In this document: one piece after another, positions 25,281 through 37,445 of the stretch
Numbering within the stretch: position 1 is the first letter of the stretch
Layout: each line of letters starts with the position of its first letter
NCBI RefSeq assembly: GCF_963576545.1
Contig: NC_083648.1
Location: 18,585,154-18,649,153, forward strand
Reading direction: 5' to 3'
Length of the DNA: 64,000 nt
DNA from: Limanda limanda
Lineage: Eukaryota; Chordata; Actinopteri; Pleuronectiformes; Pleuronectidae
Position numbers and translations under genes: made by a program
Notes under the pieces: generated by a model
The model's input: the letters and a program-made list of their open reading frames with translations, nothing else
What the model was told of the DNA's origin: nothing
Databases searched by the model: none

Positions 25281-28200
25281 AGATAATAAGTGTTTCAGAA
25301 ACATAAACAGATTATTAAACAATGTATAATAATCATTGATTGATCTCTACATCCAACTCTGATCCACACTGAAAAACCTGCAGCATCTTGTGGATATATC
25401 CTGCTAAAACTCTGCATGGTCAGGCCTTTATTTTGGCTCTCCACTTAAGTGGGGAGGTCGGGAGGGCCTCTGGGGAGACACGGGCCACTGATACCACAGG
25501 ATCATCATCCCCGTCATAACTCAGACACTCAGCTGGTAGACGTTATGTGGTGGCATGCCACAAGTACCTCAGTTGTCACCTCTGTTAGTCAGATTAGGCT
25601 CTGGCAGCGTGGAGTGACAGATGATGAGAGGTGGGTATGACCACCGGTCGCTAATGCAGAGGACACATAAAGAAAGGGACACAGGGGCAGACAGACAGTC
25701 ACTGCAGCGCATGGAAAAAACAGTATGTCAGTTTTGCTGATGTCTATAGTAACAGTAGCCTCCAATTTGACATTCCCTCCACCAAACATTGGTTTTCTGT
25801 ATTTTTTTCCTACTTTTTGGCTTCTCTTTGACCTCCTTAAAAGAACAAGCTATGTTTCCCAGGGCCCAGCTATTTGAAGCTCATAGTTTTGGTCATCCAA
25901 AGTTTTCTGCTCCAGCTCAAGCCGTTCAGACACTGTCCCCACTTACATTTCCACAATGGCAGGGTCCTGGGGGCCAGACCATAGCCGCCCTACACTCTGC
26001 CCACAGTTGAGTTGCCTCTGGCAGGACTAGTGCGTGCTTTGTGTGCTGGTTCTGGCGAGCGATCAGGGAAACCCCACAGTCTCTCCATGGTGAATGTCGA
26101 ATGCCCTGCCAAGACCATTATGCATTCCTTCAATGGCCGTGAATAGCAGCACACTACAGTACTGAAGATTTGAGAGATGTGCAAAGACCGTGACACAGAT
26201 ACGCACATCGGTGAACTGAACTAATCCCTGACATGGTTTGTCTGTGTTGTGTCTTTGGGTCTTTTCTTGACTGACAACAAACAAAACAAATCCTGATAAA
26301 GTGTGTCCTACATCGCGCCACACAGGAAACATGAAAACAGTCAATGATTAATATTCCTTGACACAGTTATTAATTTAAGTCCAAACAAACATTGCTCTAG
26401 GAAGCCAGGAGATTATTTGACAGATTCTACAAACGTTGATATTGTGGCTAAGTGAATGACAGCAGGAGGCCTATAATGTCCACATTTAACACTCTTAAAT
26501 ATGTGGATTAACGCTCTTTCCATAATTTCACCAATGAGTTGGTGTACAACACTCAGCCACGCTGACCTGCTAATCTCCAGGACTCAAAAACATCCTTTTT
26601 GCCATTTAGTATATCAAGTATTTGTATTTCTCTGCTCTCCAGACCCGAAAAAACACTAAACTCTATGTCCCTAACACCTACACTGCTTAACATGTGTTGC
26701 CTTAAATACTATATGCTCAGTTGCTTGGCAGATCAGTTTCAAAAAATGTAATGTGACAAAATTTAAGTTGAACTGTTATCTGCATTTAGCACAGAGGGAC
26801 ATCTGTTGATTATTTTTTAAACTTGTGCACAGTTTCACAGCACTCCCACAGTCCAGCGGCATAATGTGGTGGTGGATATCAAGATGAGTCACATCAGCCA
26901 GCAGGCAGCTGGCAGGCTTGCAGTATCAGCCTATCCTGTTAATCTTACGATTAGCCTTCACTGATCCCATCAGGACTGCCTGGATCTGGGGTGCATAGCC
27001 TAAAGGCTTATCCTGAAAGTCGGCCTGCCTCACTCTGGCCACTACATGCACCCAGCACAAATGGGGCACACACACACACACACACACACATGAATAATAT
27101 ATGAATACAATATTTTGGCTTTTCCTAATACAGATGACAGAGACAACATATCCCAGACACAAAGCCAAAAGACCCCCCCCCAAAACATAGACACACACAC
27201 ACACACCTCCACTAACATATCTGGAGCCCTGATACGATGCTGTTGTGTTTCAGGAGGTTGGTGGTGGTGAAATGTGTCACAGAGGTCAGGCCCAGAAAGT
27301 AAAGCGGGGTTAAATTCTGTGCTCTTCTGACACCGAGGGGAGGAGGGGGGGAGGGGAGGGTTGGGTAGCAGCCAAGTGACATGCCGTGACAGGCCTCAAG
27401 GCTTTCTCAAAGTAGGAGAGCATGGACAGCACACGAGCAAACGCTCATGCACTGCACCCACAAACGCACACAGACACACGTGAGAACACAACCGGCCATG
27501 TGTGCACACACCCATGCAATTACATACCTGTCCAATTGCCGATCTAGTGTCTATAAGAGACTTGCCAACGTTGATTCCCTTTTCTAAAAAAGGCTAATAA
27601 ATGCATTCACTGTTGCCGTGAGTTACCAACGGTTGGCTGCCGTCTTGCCGTTTTATGCTTCATCATGGCAGTTAGTGTAAGGGCTTTTCATAGGCACAGA
27701 CTGGACACAGGAAAGAATCATCTTACTGATGGGAAAAAGGAATGCTGGAGGCAATTACCTCCCCTGACTCCCTGTCCTTGGGTCAAAAGGGGACCGGCCA
27801 TAAACGCCTGGACACCAACAGACACAGACCTCTGACCATGCAGGCCTTGTTTCACTCTCCCTGCAGCCGTGGATGTCAGCTGGTGGAAGCGCCTCTGGTT
27901 GTTTAAATTTACAGCACAATGTCATTCTATGTCATTAACGAGGAACACTGCACATATTCATCTAACGTAAGCACATAAGGTAATGGTGATGCTAAAACTC
28001 AGGTCACCTCCAGGGCAATGAGACTGAAACGGCAAATGATCTCATCATTCAATGATCATATCTATGTATGCGCTACATTCATTTGCAAGCCAGTGATGTG
28101 TGCAGGTGAACACACACCTGCTCTTACCTATTGTGTCTTCGGCAGAATGATCTCACAGCAGCAATAATTAGCGGTGACAGACAAGATGCCATTTTTGTTG

Positions 28201-28849
28201 CCGAACATGTTTGACAAGCTCGACGGGAATATAATGCACACTTGCCAACCCGGCAGGCTACTCTGTCGCCTCCTGCACAAAAGGGTCTGAGCCTGGTGCT
28301 GTCTGGGTGCCAGACACCTGAACACGGATTCATTATCATAAAACATGAAGCATGATGTCATCTATTCCAACCTGTTCTCTCACCAGTAAATTAGAGCACA
28401 GCTGGGGGGGTGGGGGGGAGAGCAGAAACATGTTGTGTTTTGCCCTTTTGTTTAAAATCTGAAAACACGTATAAAGGTATACAAGTTAGATCATATTTAT
28501 TTTGTTATGATTCAAGTTAATAAAGTAGGTTTTTCCTTTCCATTCATGCCCTGCAAGGAATTTTTCAGCTGTTACAGTGCAGTCGGAGGAGAGCTGAATG
28601 AAACGGTCTGGGATGTACCATTCAAATCCAGGGGGTTGCTGCTGTGTGCTAAGCAACACATGTGCAAATGAAATTCCCCAAATAAACTAATCGTTGGAGA
28701 ATAATACTCACTGGTGTCTTTCCTGTTGTTTAACCGTGTAACTGAAACGTGGCTGTGTTTTCTTAACGTGATACAGAATTCTACGACGAAAAGAACCCCC
28801 CTCCCGTGGCTGCAGAATGGACTGGTCCTAGATGATGTTACTTACAGCC

Positions 28850-29194
28850 CTTTAAAGTCGCACCATTTCCGAGATGAGGTAAAGTCGAGCTGCAGCGCAC
28901 AGACACGGGAGAGGAAGACATGGACAATCTGCGCCTCCGAAGATTTAACAGAATCCCCTCTTAGACCGACTATGTTGAGGGACACACTTGGACGCCGGGA
29001 TTTTTTAATGGACCTGCGATCGAAGGACTTCTCTCTCTGTCCACATCCATGTCGGACGCGGTGCCTGCGAATGCACTGAAGTAGCCCGAATCGGTCCCTG
29101 AACACAACGCGCATCGCTTGTTGCTGCTTGCGTCTCTCTCTCTCTGGGCTCCGAAGTCAACTGCAGCACCCTGGACTACCCGCGTGAAACAGGA
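28850..29194 (+). promoter_or_regulatory. pik3r3: pik3r3 promoter / 5' leader with upstream ORFs
   Basis: GC and CpG content rises sharply from about 28.8 kb and stays high to about 29.7 kb, spanning the first coding exon. Three short ATG-initiated upstream ORFs precede the main start: 28920-28964 (14 aa), 28972-29079 (35 aa) and 29049-29084 (11 aa). An in-frame TGA at 29099-29101 closes the main frame upstream, so translation should begin at 29195. The transcription start is not determinable by eye, so some uORFs may lie outside the mRNA. Confidence 0.55.
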
Positions 29195-32100
29195 ATGGTT
29201 TATCCTCCCGAAGGTTTATTCTACATCGAAATGGATCAAGCGCCACCAGGTAAGTTGAGGGTTAAAACGCAGCCATTGTCTGAACCGCGGGGGGTCGGCA
29301 ACCGTCTTATTCTCTTCTGTCTGGTGACGCTAAGTATTTGCTTTTTTTTTCTTTTTTTTTTGTCCCCGCGGTGTCCTGTGGCAAAGTGGACACCTGACAA
29401 ATGTCGTGTGGGTGCCGGTGGAGCTGCTCTAATGGAGAGAGGCGCTGCTGCCCCCCCCCCCCCCGCTGGCATTGCCCAGGCATGCATAGCGCAATTCACT
29501 TTGCAATTACGTAATACCTTTTCTGTGGACCAGGCGCAGCGGCTCCCGTTTCTTTTGTCCCGGCGCTGGGGACAGACTTCCACAGGTGGGGACACCCCGG
29601 CGGCTCCTCCTCGGCTCCTCGGCCGGTCCACGGGAGGAGGACGGCGGCGTTTAGCAGCCGAGAGAGCCGGGGCTGCGTTAATGAGCGCCGCATGAAACGA
29701 GCGCTTTGTTCTCCTCTGCAGCCAGCCGTGCTTAATTCGTGCTGCTAGCTCAGAAAGTAGGCTAGAGGCGAGCGGACAGGACAGACACACACACACAGAC
29801 AGACAGCTCGTCTCATGACTTCACTCACAGACGCTTTTTTAAAATATATATATATATGTCTTTTGACTTGGGCGTTATTACATTGTTATTATTGTCTATT
29901 ACACTTTGTGAGACGGGCCTGTCATGTCTTGGTCCGAGCAAGTGTCTGGATACATTTATTTGACTGTGGCTATTTGCACCACAACTTTCACTCCTGTACA
30001 TTCATTGTGTTATTAAAGATATTTGTTAAATACAACACAACGTGAACTTGAGTGACTACTACTGACCAATCATAACAATATTATGATATATGTGTAAATA
30101 TATATATACACACAAACTACATTGTAACTGATTCCTTATGTAACCGATTGTATATATGTATTACGTAATGGGTTACAATGTAGTTTGAAATGTGCAAAAA
30201 ATCAAGGTTACATTTTTACAACCAAATTCAAGAAACATCTCTAAACATTACTATACCATAAACCTTCACAGGTTCAGTCTCCATTTTAAGTTCATTTTAT
30301 ATCGTATTTGATCAACTGTAGTCATCTTGCACAATTAATATATGGGATCGGGGGAAAAAAATATAGCCTATAAATATAATTATTATGATTTCTCACTTTA
30401 ATTACGTGGCTCTTGTCTATACTGGTGTGTGCATGTGGCTTTTGGAAGCCAGTGGAGTTTTCTTGGCAGCAGACAGAAAGGGGAAGGTGTGCAGATTTAA
30501 TTTTGCTGAGCTCAGGAACCGCAGCTTTTCGTTTTTGTGCCTGCCACTGTGCTGCTGCACCTGCCTTTTGTTTATTTTAAGGTCAGAAAAAGGGGAGAGC
30601 GGATGGTGGGAGAAACCCACATTTTCTCCTCTCTGAGGGTGCTCTTGTATTTTCCCCAACTGCCTCATGAAAGGCACTTTTGTCCTGCAGTGAAATATAT
30701 CGCCCTTCACCTCCTCTTGATGCGGTTTGCCCTCCTTTTTCATTTTTAGGGAAAACGCTTAGTAGTTGGGGCCAGACTTGAGATTATTATTTTTTCTCCA
30801 TGGAGGCTGATGGAAAACTTATGAGGATCTGTAAGCGTGCGATGATCACAGGATGGGAGGGGTGGTCCACGAGGCTCAAAATACAGTTTATGGTCTATTT
30901 TATGCTTCACGTGCGATTCGGGACCGTGCCAAAGTTTAGGAACTGGACCTAAAACAACTTTGCCCCTGGCGATTGAATGCCTCATATGGAGGGTATTTGG
31001 AAAAATACAAGAAAACATGTTGCACAGTTGCTGACTGATTGTGCTCATTAATGAGGAGTAACATTTCCTTTTCCAGGGCTGACCACATTTAAGATCCTGG
31101 TAATGATATAGCATGTGACACCTCCTGGTAACATGTCTGGGCTTGTCCTCAGATCTTGACAGGCTCCTTACAGCCGAGGTGCGACAGAGAGAGTGTGTGC
31201 ATCTGTTGTGGTGGGGGTGGGGGGGCAAACCCAGAACACTAGTTTTTAATCTCAGAGCAGTTATAAAACTGAATGAGTCATGTTTACAGCACTTAAACTT
31301 GATAAGAAGCTATCGTCCTGATCCTTTCTATTTCGTTCTTGCCTGCAGCTCTGCCTCCCAGGTCAACAAAGCCAGTGTCTTCCACCATGAACAACAACTG
31401 CCTTTCACCACCTGCGTATTTGCTACAGGACGCTGAATGGTACTGGGGAGACATAGCCAGGTAACCAACTGATGCACCTTATCAAATATCCTGTGGTTCT
31501 CACAAAGTCTAATAAGTACATGCTGTCTGGATGTTAAACATACTGGTATGTCAGATCCGTAAACTGTTAACTGATTCTCCCTCAGGGATGAGGTAAACGA
31601 GAAACTCCGAGACACGCCTGACGGCTCCTTTATGGTGCGTGACGCATCCACAAAGCTGCAGGGAGACTTTACGCTGACGTTACGGTGAGCAGAAGGAAAA
31701 GAGCTGTCGCAGATGTAATTGTCATTGAATATAAGCCAATGATCTAATTCTGGGATGCGCTGTTTCACAGGAAAGAAGGGCACAACAAGCTGATCAAAAT
31801 TTACCACAATGATGGGAAATACGGCTTCTCGGACCCCCTCACGTTCACTTCCGTGGTGGAGCTCATCTGGCACTATCAGCACCATCCACTGGTGGAATAC
31901 AACGCCACACTGGATCTGATGCTCACCCATCCTGTGTCCCGTTTCCAGCAGGTTAGTTCCTACCATTTTATTCATATTTTTTCAGTAATACCGTTGGTCA
32001 GTCTGAAAACTTGTTTGATATCTGAAGATGAGAGGTTTCTAATCCAGTAGATTGTGAGTTGTACTTGTTTAGTAAAGGGGATTCTTATCTTTTTTACACT

Positions 32101-33647
32101 AGGTGAAAGAAGACAATGTCGACGTTGCTGGGAGAAAGCTGAAGGAGGTTCACTGTCAGTATCAAGAGAAGACAAGGGAGTTTGATTGTCTTTACGAGTC
32201 CTTCACCAAGACCTCACAGGTAAAAACTCACTATCCAATTCACTTTGCTAATCTCACATTTGTATACAAAGTAGAATTGTTAGTCATCGTATTGTTAGTT
32301 ATCAGTTTCCCTTGTTTTTTCTCAAAGGATGTATTTATTGTAATGCAGGAAATCCAGATGAAGCGCACCGCAATTGAGGCCTTTAACGAGACAATGCTGA
32401 TCTTCGAGGAGCAGTGTCGTGAACAGGAGCGTTACGGAGAGGAGTTTGAAAGGAACAATCCGTCCGACGGAGCTGACACGGATCTGGAGAGGTACGTCAC
32501 TGCGTCATGGTCCAACAAATATGTCTCCACATGCAGTTTAATGTACAATGTAATGTAAACCATGAGCTCTTCCCATCCTGACCTTCGCTTTCCCTCCTCT
32601 AGCTTTCTGATTAATTATGAGAAGCTCAAGTGTCGTCTCGGGGAGATCTACGACAGCAAAATCCACTTGGAGGATGACTTGAGAACGCAGGTGGAGGACT
32701 ACAGAGAGACAGACAGGAAGATGAACAGCTTGCGACCCGACCTTATCCAGCTCCGCAACATCAGAGACCAGTACCTCAAGTAAGCATCGGCACTGTATTG
32801 TTTGTCGTCCTCTCGGTATATCACTTCAAGCAAATTAAGGGAAGAAATGTACGGTAGCTGAAATAATTTCAAGTTAGAATTAAGCATTCTTCTTCTTCTC
32901 TTTGCATTGCAGCTGGCTTAATCACAAAGGCGTACGGCAGAAACGCATAAACGACTGGCTGGGGATACAGAGCGACAGCCTGGATGAGTAAGTACCAAGC
33001 ATTTTGAATCTAGAATCCACATTGAAGAATGAGATGAATAACCTCTACCTGAAATGCAGAAGTGTAGCAGGGGTGTTAACGTGTGATTGTTGTTGTTGTT
33101 GCAGCACCTACGTGTTGAAGGGAGACGAGAAGAACCTGCCACATCAGGAGGAGACAAGTTGGTTCGTTGGTGAGATGAGTCGGACACAGGCGGAGGAGAT
33201 GCTCGAGGGCAAAGCTTGCGGAACGTTCCTGATCCGTGAGAGCAGCAAACAGGGATGCTACGCCTGCTCTGTTGTGTGAGTATCCTGATGGAATAAAGAA
33301 TGGATGAAGATGAATATTAAAGGTGGTGTGACAGCTCATTGACAGGATTTTTCTTTTCTTTTTTTTTTTTCAGCGTGAATAAAGAAGTGAAGCATTGCAT
33401 GATCTACAGCACAGAGCACGGATACGGCTTTGCTGAGCCCTACGACGTCCACTGCTCCCTGAAAGACCTTGTCCTGCACTATCGCCTGCACTCTTTAGCG
33501 CAACACAATGACGCCCTGGACGTTCGGCTGTCACATCCAGTGCACGCCAAAGCCGCAGCCACGCCTTCTCCACATATAGAGGAACGCAAACTCTTACAAA
33601 CTCCAAAACACACATCGGGGCTCCCACCTGCCGCTCCAGAAATGTAA
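29195..33647 (+). CDS. pik3r3: PI3-kinase regulatory subunit gamma (p55-gamma)
   Basis: This subunit binds and restrains the class IA PI3K catalytic p110 and recruits it to phosphotyrosine (YxxM) sites at the plasma membrane. Exons: 29195-29249, 31349-31460, 31586-31684, 31771-31951, 32103-32219, 32349-32491, 32603-32779, 32913-32987, 33105-33275 and 33374-33647; phases join to 1404 nt, 467 aa (human p55-gamma 461). Order: short N-terminus with GLFYIEMD (7-14) and a proline-rich ALPPR; N-SH2 from W49 (WYWGDI) with FLVR-type Arg74 (MVRDAST); inter-SH2 coiled coil about 150-318 that grips p110; C-SH2 from W339 with Arg364 (FLIRESSK). It lacks the SH3 and BH domains of p85, as this paralogue should. 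Start 29195 is the first ATG after an in-frame stop; the family's longer N-terminus (MYNTVW type) is not present in this exon. All splice sites are GT-AG. Confidence 0.97.
29250..31348 (+). other. pik3r3: pik3r3 intron 1 (about 2.1 kb)
   Basis: The first 450 bases are GC/CpG-rich with a homopolymeric C run (29451-29464) and a T-rich patch, a continuation of the CpG island. The remainder is AT-rich to moderate with no exon I can support. Long overlapping open frames at 29195-29796 on both strands come from low stop-codon frequency in GC-rich sequence. Confidence 0.7.
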
Positions 33648-33865
33648 TCCAACGGGAGGGAGAGACAAAAAAGGACATGTTTACTGTATCCTGCGAGAGA
33701 AACGACTGCATCGAGGTGCATTGTGTAAAAGTTTTGCACTACAGTGATTCCATCGGTTTTTTGTGAAAACGAGATTTCACAGATTGAAGTCGGACCGGAA
33801 CTTGAATGTCAGCTTGAACTTTTCTTTCTCTTTGGTGTTCAAAGAGACTGTTTAAGCTTTCGAGA

Positions 33866-33871
33866 AATAAA
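33866..33871 (+). terminator. pik3r3: Proximal pik3r3 polyadenylation signal AATAAA
   Basis: Canonical hexamer 219 bases after the stop codon, followed by a GT/T-rich stretch (gtgccgtttgtttagtgg) suitable as a downstream element. Confidence 0.6.
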
Positions 33872-35211
33872 TGAATTTGTACTTCATTTAGTGCCGTTTG
33901 TTTAGTGGACACGTTTAGTGGGGGCTGTTTGACGACCAGAAAAATTGCTCACTAGCGTCAGGTGCTGCACCTTTGTTTGACTTCAACTTTTTACAGCTCC
34001 AGTTGATGTTGCAAGAGATGTACTTTTGCGTAGTTCAAATGAATCGAGTTGTGAAAATTCCGACCAGTCCGTTGGATATATATTAGGTTACGACTACTTT
34101 TTGTGAGAGGAGTAGATGGGGATGTAAACAGGCTGATTCCGTCATGGTGGACCGAAAATTCTTGGATAAATGCCAGATGTGAATATGTGAAACGTCATGG
34201 GACACCTTGACAATTGGCCCCTTTCTTAATAGACATTCATATACAGTGGATAATTATGTAGCATTAACATCCTGTAGAATACCATTGTAAGAGCATACTC
34301 AATGTTATATCCATTGACCAAAGCACTTAATAGTGAGCAAATCTACATCCCTGTTTTAGTCCGGTAAAATGCATTTGGGCGAGGGGAGGGCAATTTATGT
34401 ACACCTGCTGATGTGCTGATCAAAACATAATCTGAAGTACTGTATGATATATTCTGTTACTCAAAGAAGTATAAGCTTTTTGTATTCTATATATATTTTT
34501 TCTATAAATATGCCACAAGATGAAAGCTTGAAGAAAGTGCAATCCAACAGTATTTCTATTGTTGCAATGTATGACGATGATGATGGTGGTGAAGGTAATG
34601 CTGTTATGAGAGGTTGACATTTGCCACACAAAAAAATGCACTCTCTTTGGTGGTGTCAGTGTGATGTGGCCTCCGATGTTTGTGTGAACTGCCAGAGGTC
34701 CGGACGTGTCCTGCCTCCATTACTTGAACTGTGGCATTGCTCAAGCTATGAATGTTTTTACATGACATGCAGCCTACATAGCTTAAGAGGAAAGGAATCC
34801 ATGTTGAACTTGGCACATTTTTCAAGTTTGAGGACAATAGATACTCTGTACAGAGAAACTGTAAAATGTATTTCTGAGGCTGGTTTATGGAAGGAGGGTG
34901 ATTAAGCCTCTTTATGAAAATATAACTCCACTGGGGGATTGAGGAAACTCCTCGGGTGAAGCTAAGCAATGTGAGATCCTGACCTTTTTTCTTGCTGAAA
35001 GACAATAAACTGATGAGGGTTTTGTCAACTTACATCATCTTTTGTTTTTTTCTTCACAGTCAAGTGCTTAAACCAAAGTGGCATTTTCGAATCATTAACG
35101 GTGGCCCTGTCAAGGATTTTAGAAGATCGTTTAGTTACACTTACCTCCAGGATGTTATGATTTCATCTGCGGTTGTTTGTAGTTGGTAGCAACACGCGAA
35201 AACTGCAGAAA

Positions 35212-35217
35212 AATAAA
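35212..35217 (+). terminator. pik3r3: Distal pik3r3 polyadenylation signal AATAAA (candidate)
   Basis: Canonical hexamer followed by T-rich sequence (ttctttttta). Another AATAAA lies at 35004-35009. Use would give the long 3' UTR. Confidence 0.4.
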
Positions 35218-35394
35218 GTGCGAATCCAGGATTCTTTTTTACTATTATTCTTCAGATAGAGTTGTTTTCAGTATTGTCGTTGAGAATAATTTATGATTTA
35301 GCCAACTACAACTAAAGTTCACAGAATAAAGCTAATATGGTGCAAATCCAAATTAAAATCTAGACCTAGTGAATTCATATGTAGTTTTATTAGG

Positions 35395-35697
35395 GATAAA
35401 CCTAATTTTTTAGTTCCAGGATTACGCTTAAACTACTGGGCCAATTTTCATGAATTTTTGAGAATTTGGAGCTGATCCAGGAATTTGTTTTCACTTTCTT
35501 CTACATTACAAGACATTTTTTGACATTTCCACAGTTTTCCTTGGGAATAACGCATGCATTTTGATGGGAAAAAAATCTGGCACATTTTGGGAACTGTTTT
35601 GTATGAGTGTGTTCAATCTGGTGCAGCTTGACTGAATTTAAGGAGACTGTTGGGCCTTGGCGAAGGTACGCTCTCTACTTAGTGCCATTCTGCTTTT
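35395..35697 (+). repeat. Dispersed repeat family A, near full-length copy
   Basis: This is the most complete copy, about 300 bp. The 5' half carries 'ggattacgcttaaactact', 'ttggagctgatccaggaatt' and 'cactttcttctacattac'; the 3' half carries 'gaataacgcatgcattttga', 'gagtgtgttcaatctggtgc', 'agcttgactgaatttaagga', 'ttgggccttggcgaaggta' and 'agtgccattctgc'. The other copies in the window are fragments of one half. Non-coding; no terminal inverted repeat seen, class unknown. Confidence 0.7.
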
Positions 35698-35699
35698 TT

Positions 35700-37015
35700 T
35701 TTACAAGTAAGATCCCCATGTTTATTACATTCGTGGGGAAATTAACCAAATACAAGGCCCAGAAAGTCAAACTAGTTTCCCAAAAATGCATCATCTTTCC
35801 AAAAAACATTGTTCTCTGATGAGCTTATTCTCAGGGTAAGAGAGGAGGCAGCGAGGGTACTGGAGGACACAGCGAGGACAGATGGAAGAGAAAGGAAGCG
35901 ATAAAGACAATAGCAGGATATGCGCAGGCCCTTTCCCCTGCTCGGCCTGGCACGCCGTTGGCAGTGTGAAACCTACTTCGCTGGGAACACGCAATATTTT
36001 TTTCACGCTCCTGTGAAAGGAATGCAGCCCAACTGTAAACATTTGATACCAGCCCGCTCCGGAGCAACTTGAGTTTTGCCTCCAGAACTTTTATTGCACA
36101 TTCAACACGGCTATCGGTAATTGAATGAATGTGTTTCCAGCTCCATCGACAAACTTTGGCCCTCGGTGGGCACTGATTGTGATGATAATGAAGATGACCC
36201 AGGGTAACACCACCATCGGCCCATCCGTGACCACAGTAACAGGTGGCCTCTTCCAACCATCACATAACTGCTTTAGGTAGGGGATTAATGAGGTGCAGAG
36301 GGCAGGGATGTACTGGGGGAGAGTCTCAGTTCCAGGCCGAGGATTACTCCCTCTTACCTGTGTCAGCACAGGAAGCTGGTGGACAGGACAGGGCGACATG
36401 CGTGCGCTCCTGCTCAGGACAGACCAGATGCAGGAGAGGTATAGACACACAGGACAGGCTGTACCGGCCCTAAGAAAAAAAGGCAAGGAGAGAGTGGGTA
36501 GAGAAAGTGTGTGTATGGGGCAGACACATAGACAGGAAAAGAGGAGGGAGAGGAAAGAGAAGTGCATGTACGCCAACTCCTGCACAGGATATAAAAGAAC
36601 ACGAAGGCTGGAGAAGGTCAACCTGGGCTTTTCCGACATTTCCTCCACACTCCTCCACCTGGCCAAACCCCCACACAGCTATTTGCTAGTACAGCACTTT
36701 AGCCAACAATGCTAACTCTCTTATTTTCCCTCTAACTCCTCCAGTATTGACTTTTAATCTATGTAACCGCCCCAAGCCCCCCTCCTCACTCTCTCTCTCT
36801 CTCTTTTTCTTACTCTTTCTTTCCTCCCCTCCTTCTCTCTCCCTGCCAACAGGCCTCATTCGTGGAGCTCGCTCGTTTAAATTCATAGTAATTTAGCTTT
36901 ATGGTTCTCCATTTAAATAAGTCCTGGCTGCTGCTGCTGGGAGGAGGAGGAGGAGGAGGAGGAGGAGGGGGAGGAAGGGGGAGGCAGGACGAATTACCTT
37001 TAGAGTCACGCCTAA
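35700..37015. other. Gene-free stretch with low-complexity tracts
   Basis: There is no protein gene I can support. It contains a pyrimidine run (36787-36843) and a (GGA)n tract (36939-36976). The 36850-36930 segment (gtttaaattcatagtaattt, then atttaaataagtcctggctg) is AT-rich and non-repetitive and could be part of a regulatory element with the promoter-like block just downstream. Confidence 0.5.
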
Positions 37016-37196
37016 AACACACACACACTCATTCCATGAATTGTCTCACACACACACACACACAGTCCATGAACTGTCCTGCACACACGCAGACAAACAC
37101 ACGCAAACACACACACACACACGTACTCCATGAATTGTCTCACACATACACGCGCGCACACACACTCACTCCACGAATTGTCTCACACACACGCAC
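37016..37196 (+). repeat. Minisatellite: four copies of a 19-bp unit spaced by CA runs
   Basis: The unit TCCATGAATTGTCTCACAC begins at 37033, 37127 and, with one or a few changes, 37066 and 37170 (TCCACGAATTGTCTCACAC). CA-rich stretches of variable length fill the 33-, 61- and 43-bp periods. Confidence 0.8.
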
Positions 37197-37199
37197 AGG

Positions 37200-37445
37200 T
37201 TTTCGCTTTCAGTTTCCGCCGCAGCCAATCACGTCTCTTCTTCCCCTCTGTCTCCGTCCGCCACCGCCGTCTCCACGCTACGCGCTCAGCCAATGGGCGC
37301 CCGGGAACGTGCCGCGCTCCAGCCAATCCGCGGCCAGTTGCTATGTCGGAGGCAGAATCGATAAGGGAGACATTTTTTCTCTCCCTGGCTCTTTTTACTG
37401 GTGGCTCACATTATAGCTGCTTTATAGGCTGAGGGCAAGACTGTG
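37200..37445 (+). promoter_or_regulatory. Orphan GC-rich promoter-like block with three CCAAT boxes
   Basis: The block is CpG-rich and carries three forward CCAAT boxes in the context AGCCAAT at 37223-37229, 37288-37294 and 37321-37327 (approximate to a base or two), followed by a TATA-like 'ctttataggc' near 37420. The spacing and orientation suggest transcription to the right. No ORF or known gene follows; ipp is 3.8 kb away with its own promoter. It may drive a non-coding RNA, an upstream ipp transcript, or be a relic of the lost mast2 locus. This is inference. Confidence 0.45.

Larger units (their letters stand above)
33648..35230 (+). other. pik3r3: pik3r3 3' UTR with three candidate polyadenylation signals
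   Basis: The stretch after the stop codon at 33645-33647 is single-copy and free of recognised repeats up to about 35230. AATAAA occurs at 33866-33871, 35004-35009 and 35212-35217, so a short (about 240 nt) and a long (about 1.6 kb) 3' UTR are both possible. Which sites are used cannot be told from sequence. Confidence 0.55.

Noticed and set aside
29195..29796. 166-codon plus and 186-codon minus frames around the pik3r3 first exon
   Set aside because: The plus frame simply reads through the real splice donor at 29250 into intron; the minus frame is its GC-rich shadow.
31328..31975. 215-codon minus-strand frame opposite pik3r3 exons 2-4
   Set aside because: Antisense shadow of the N-SH2 coding exons; no domain of its own.
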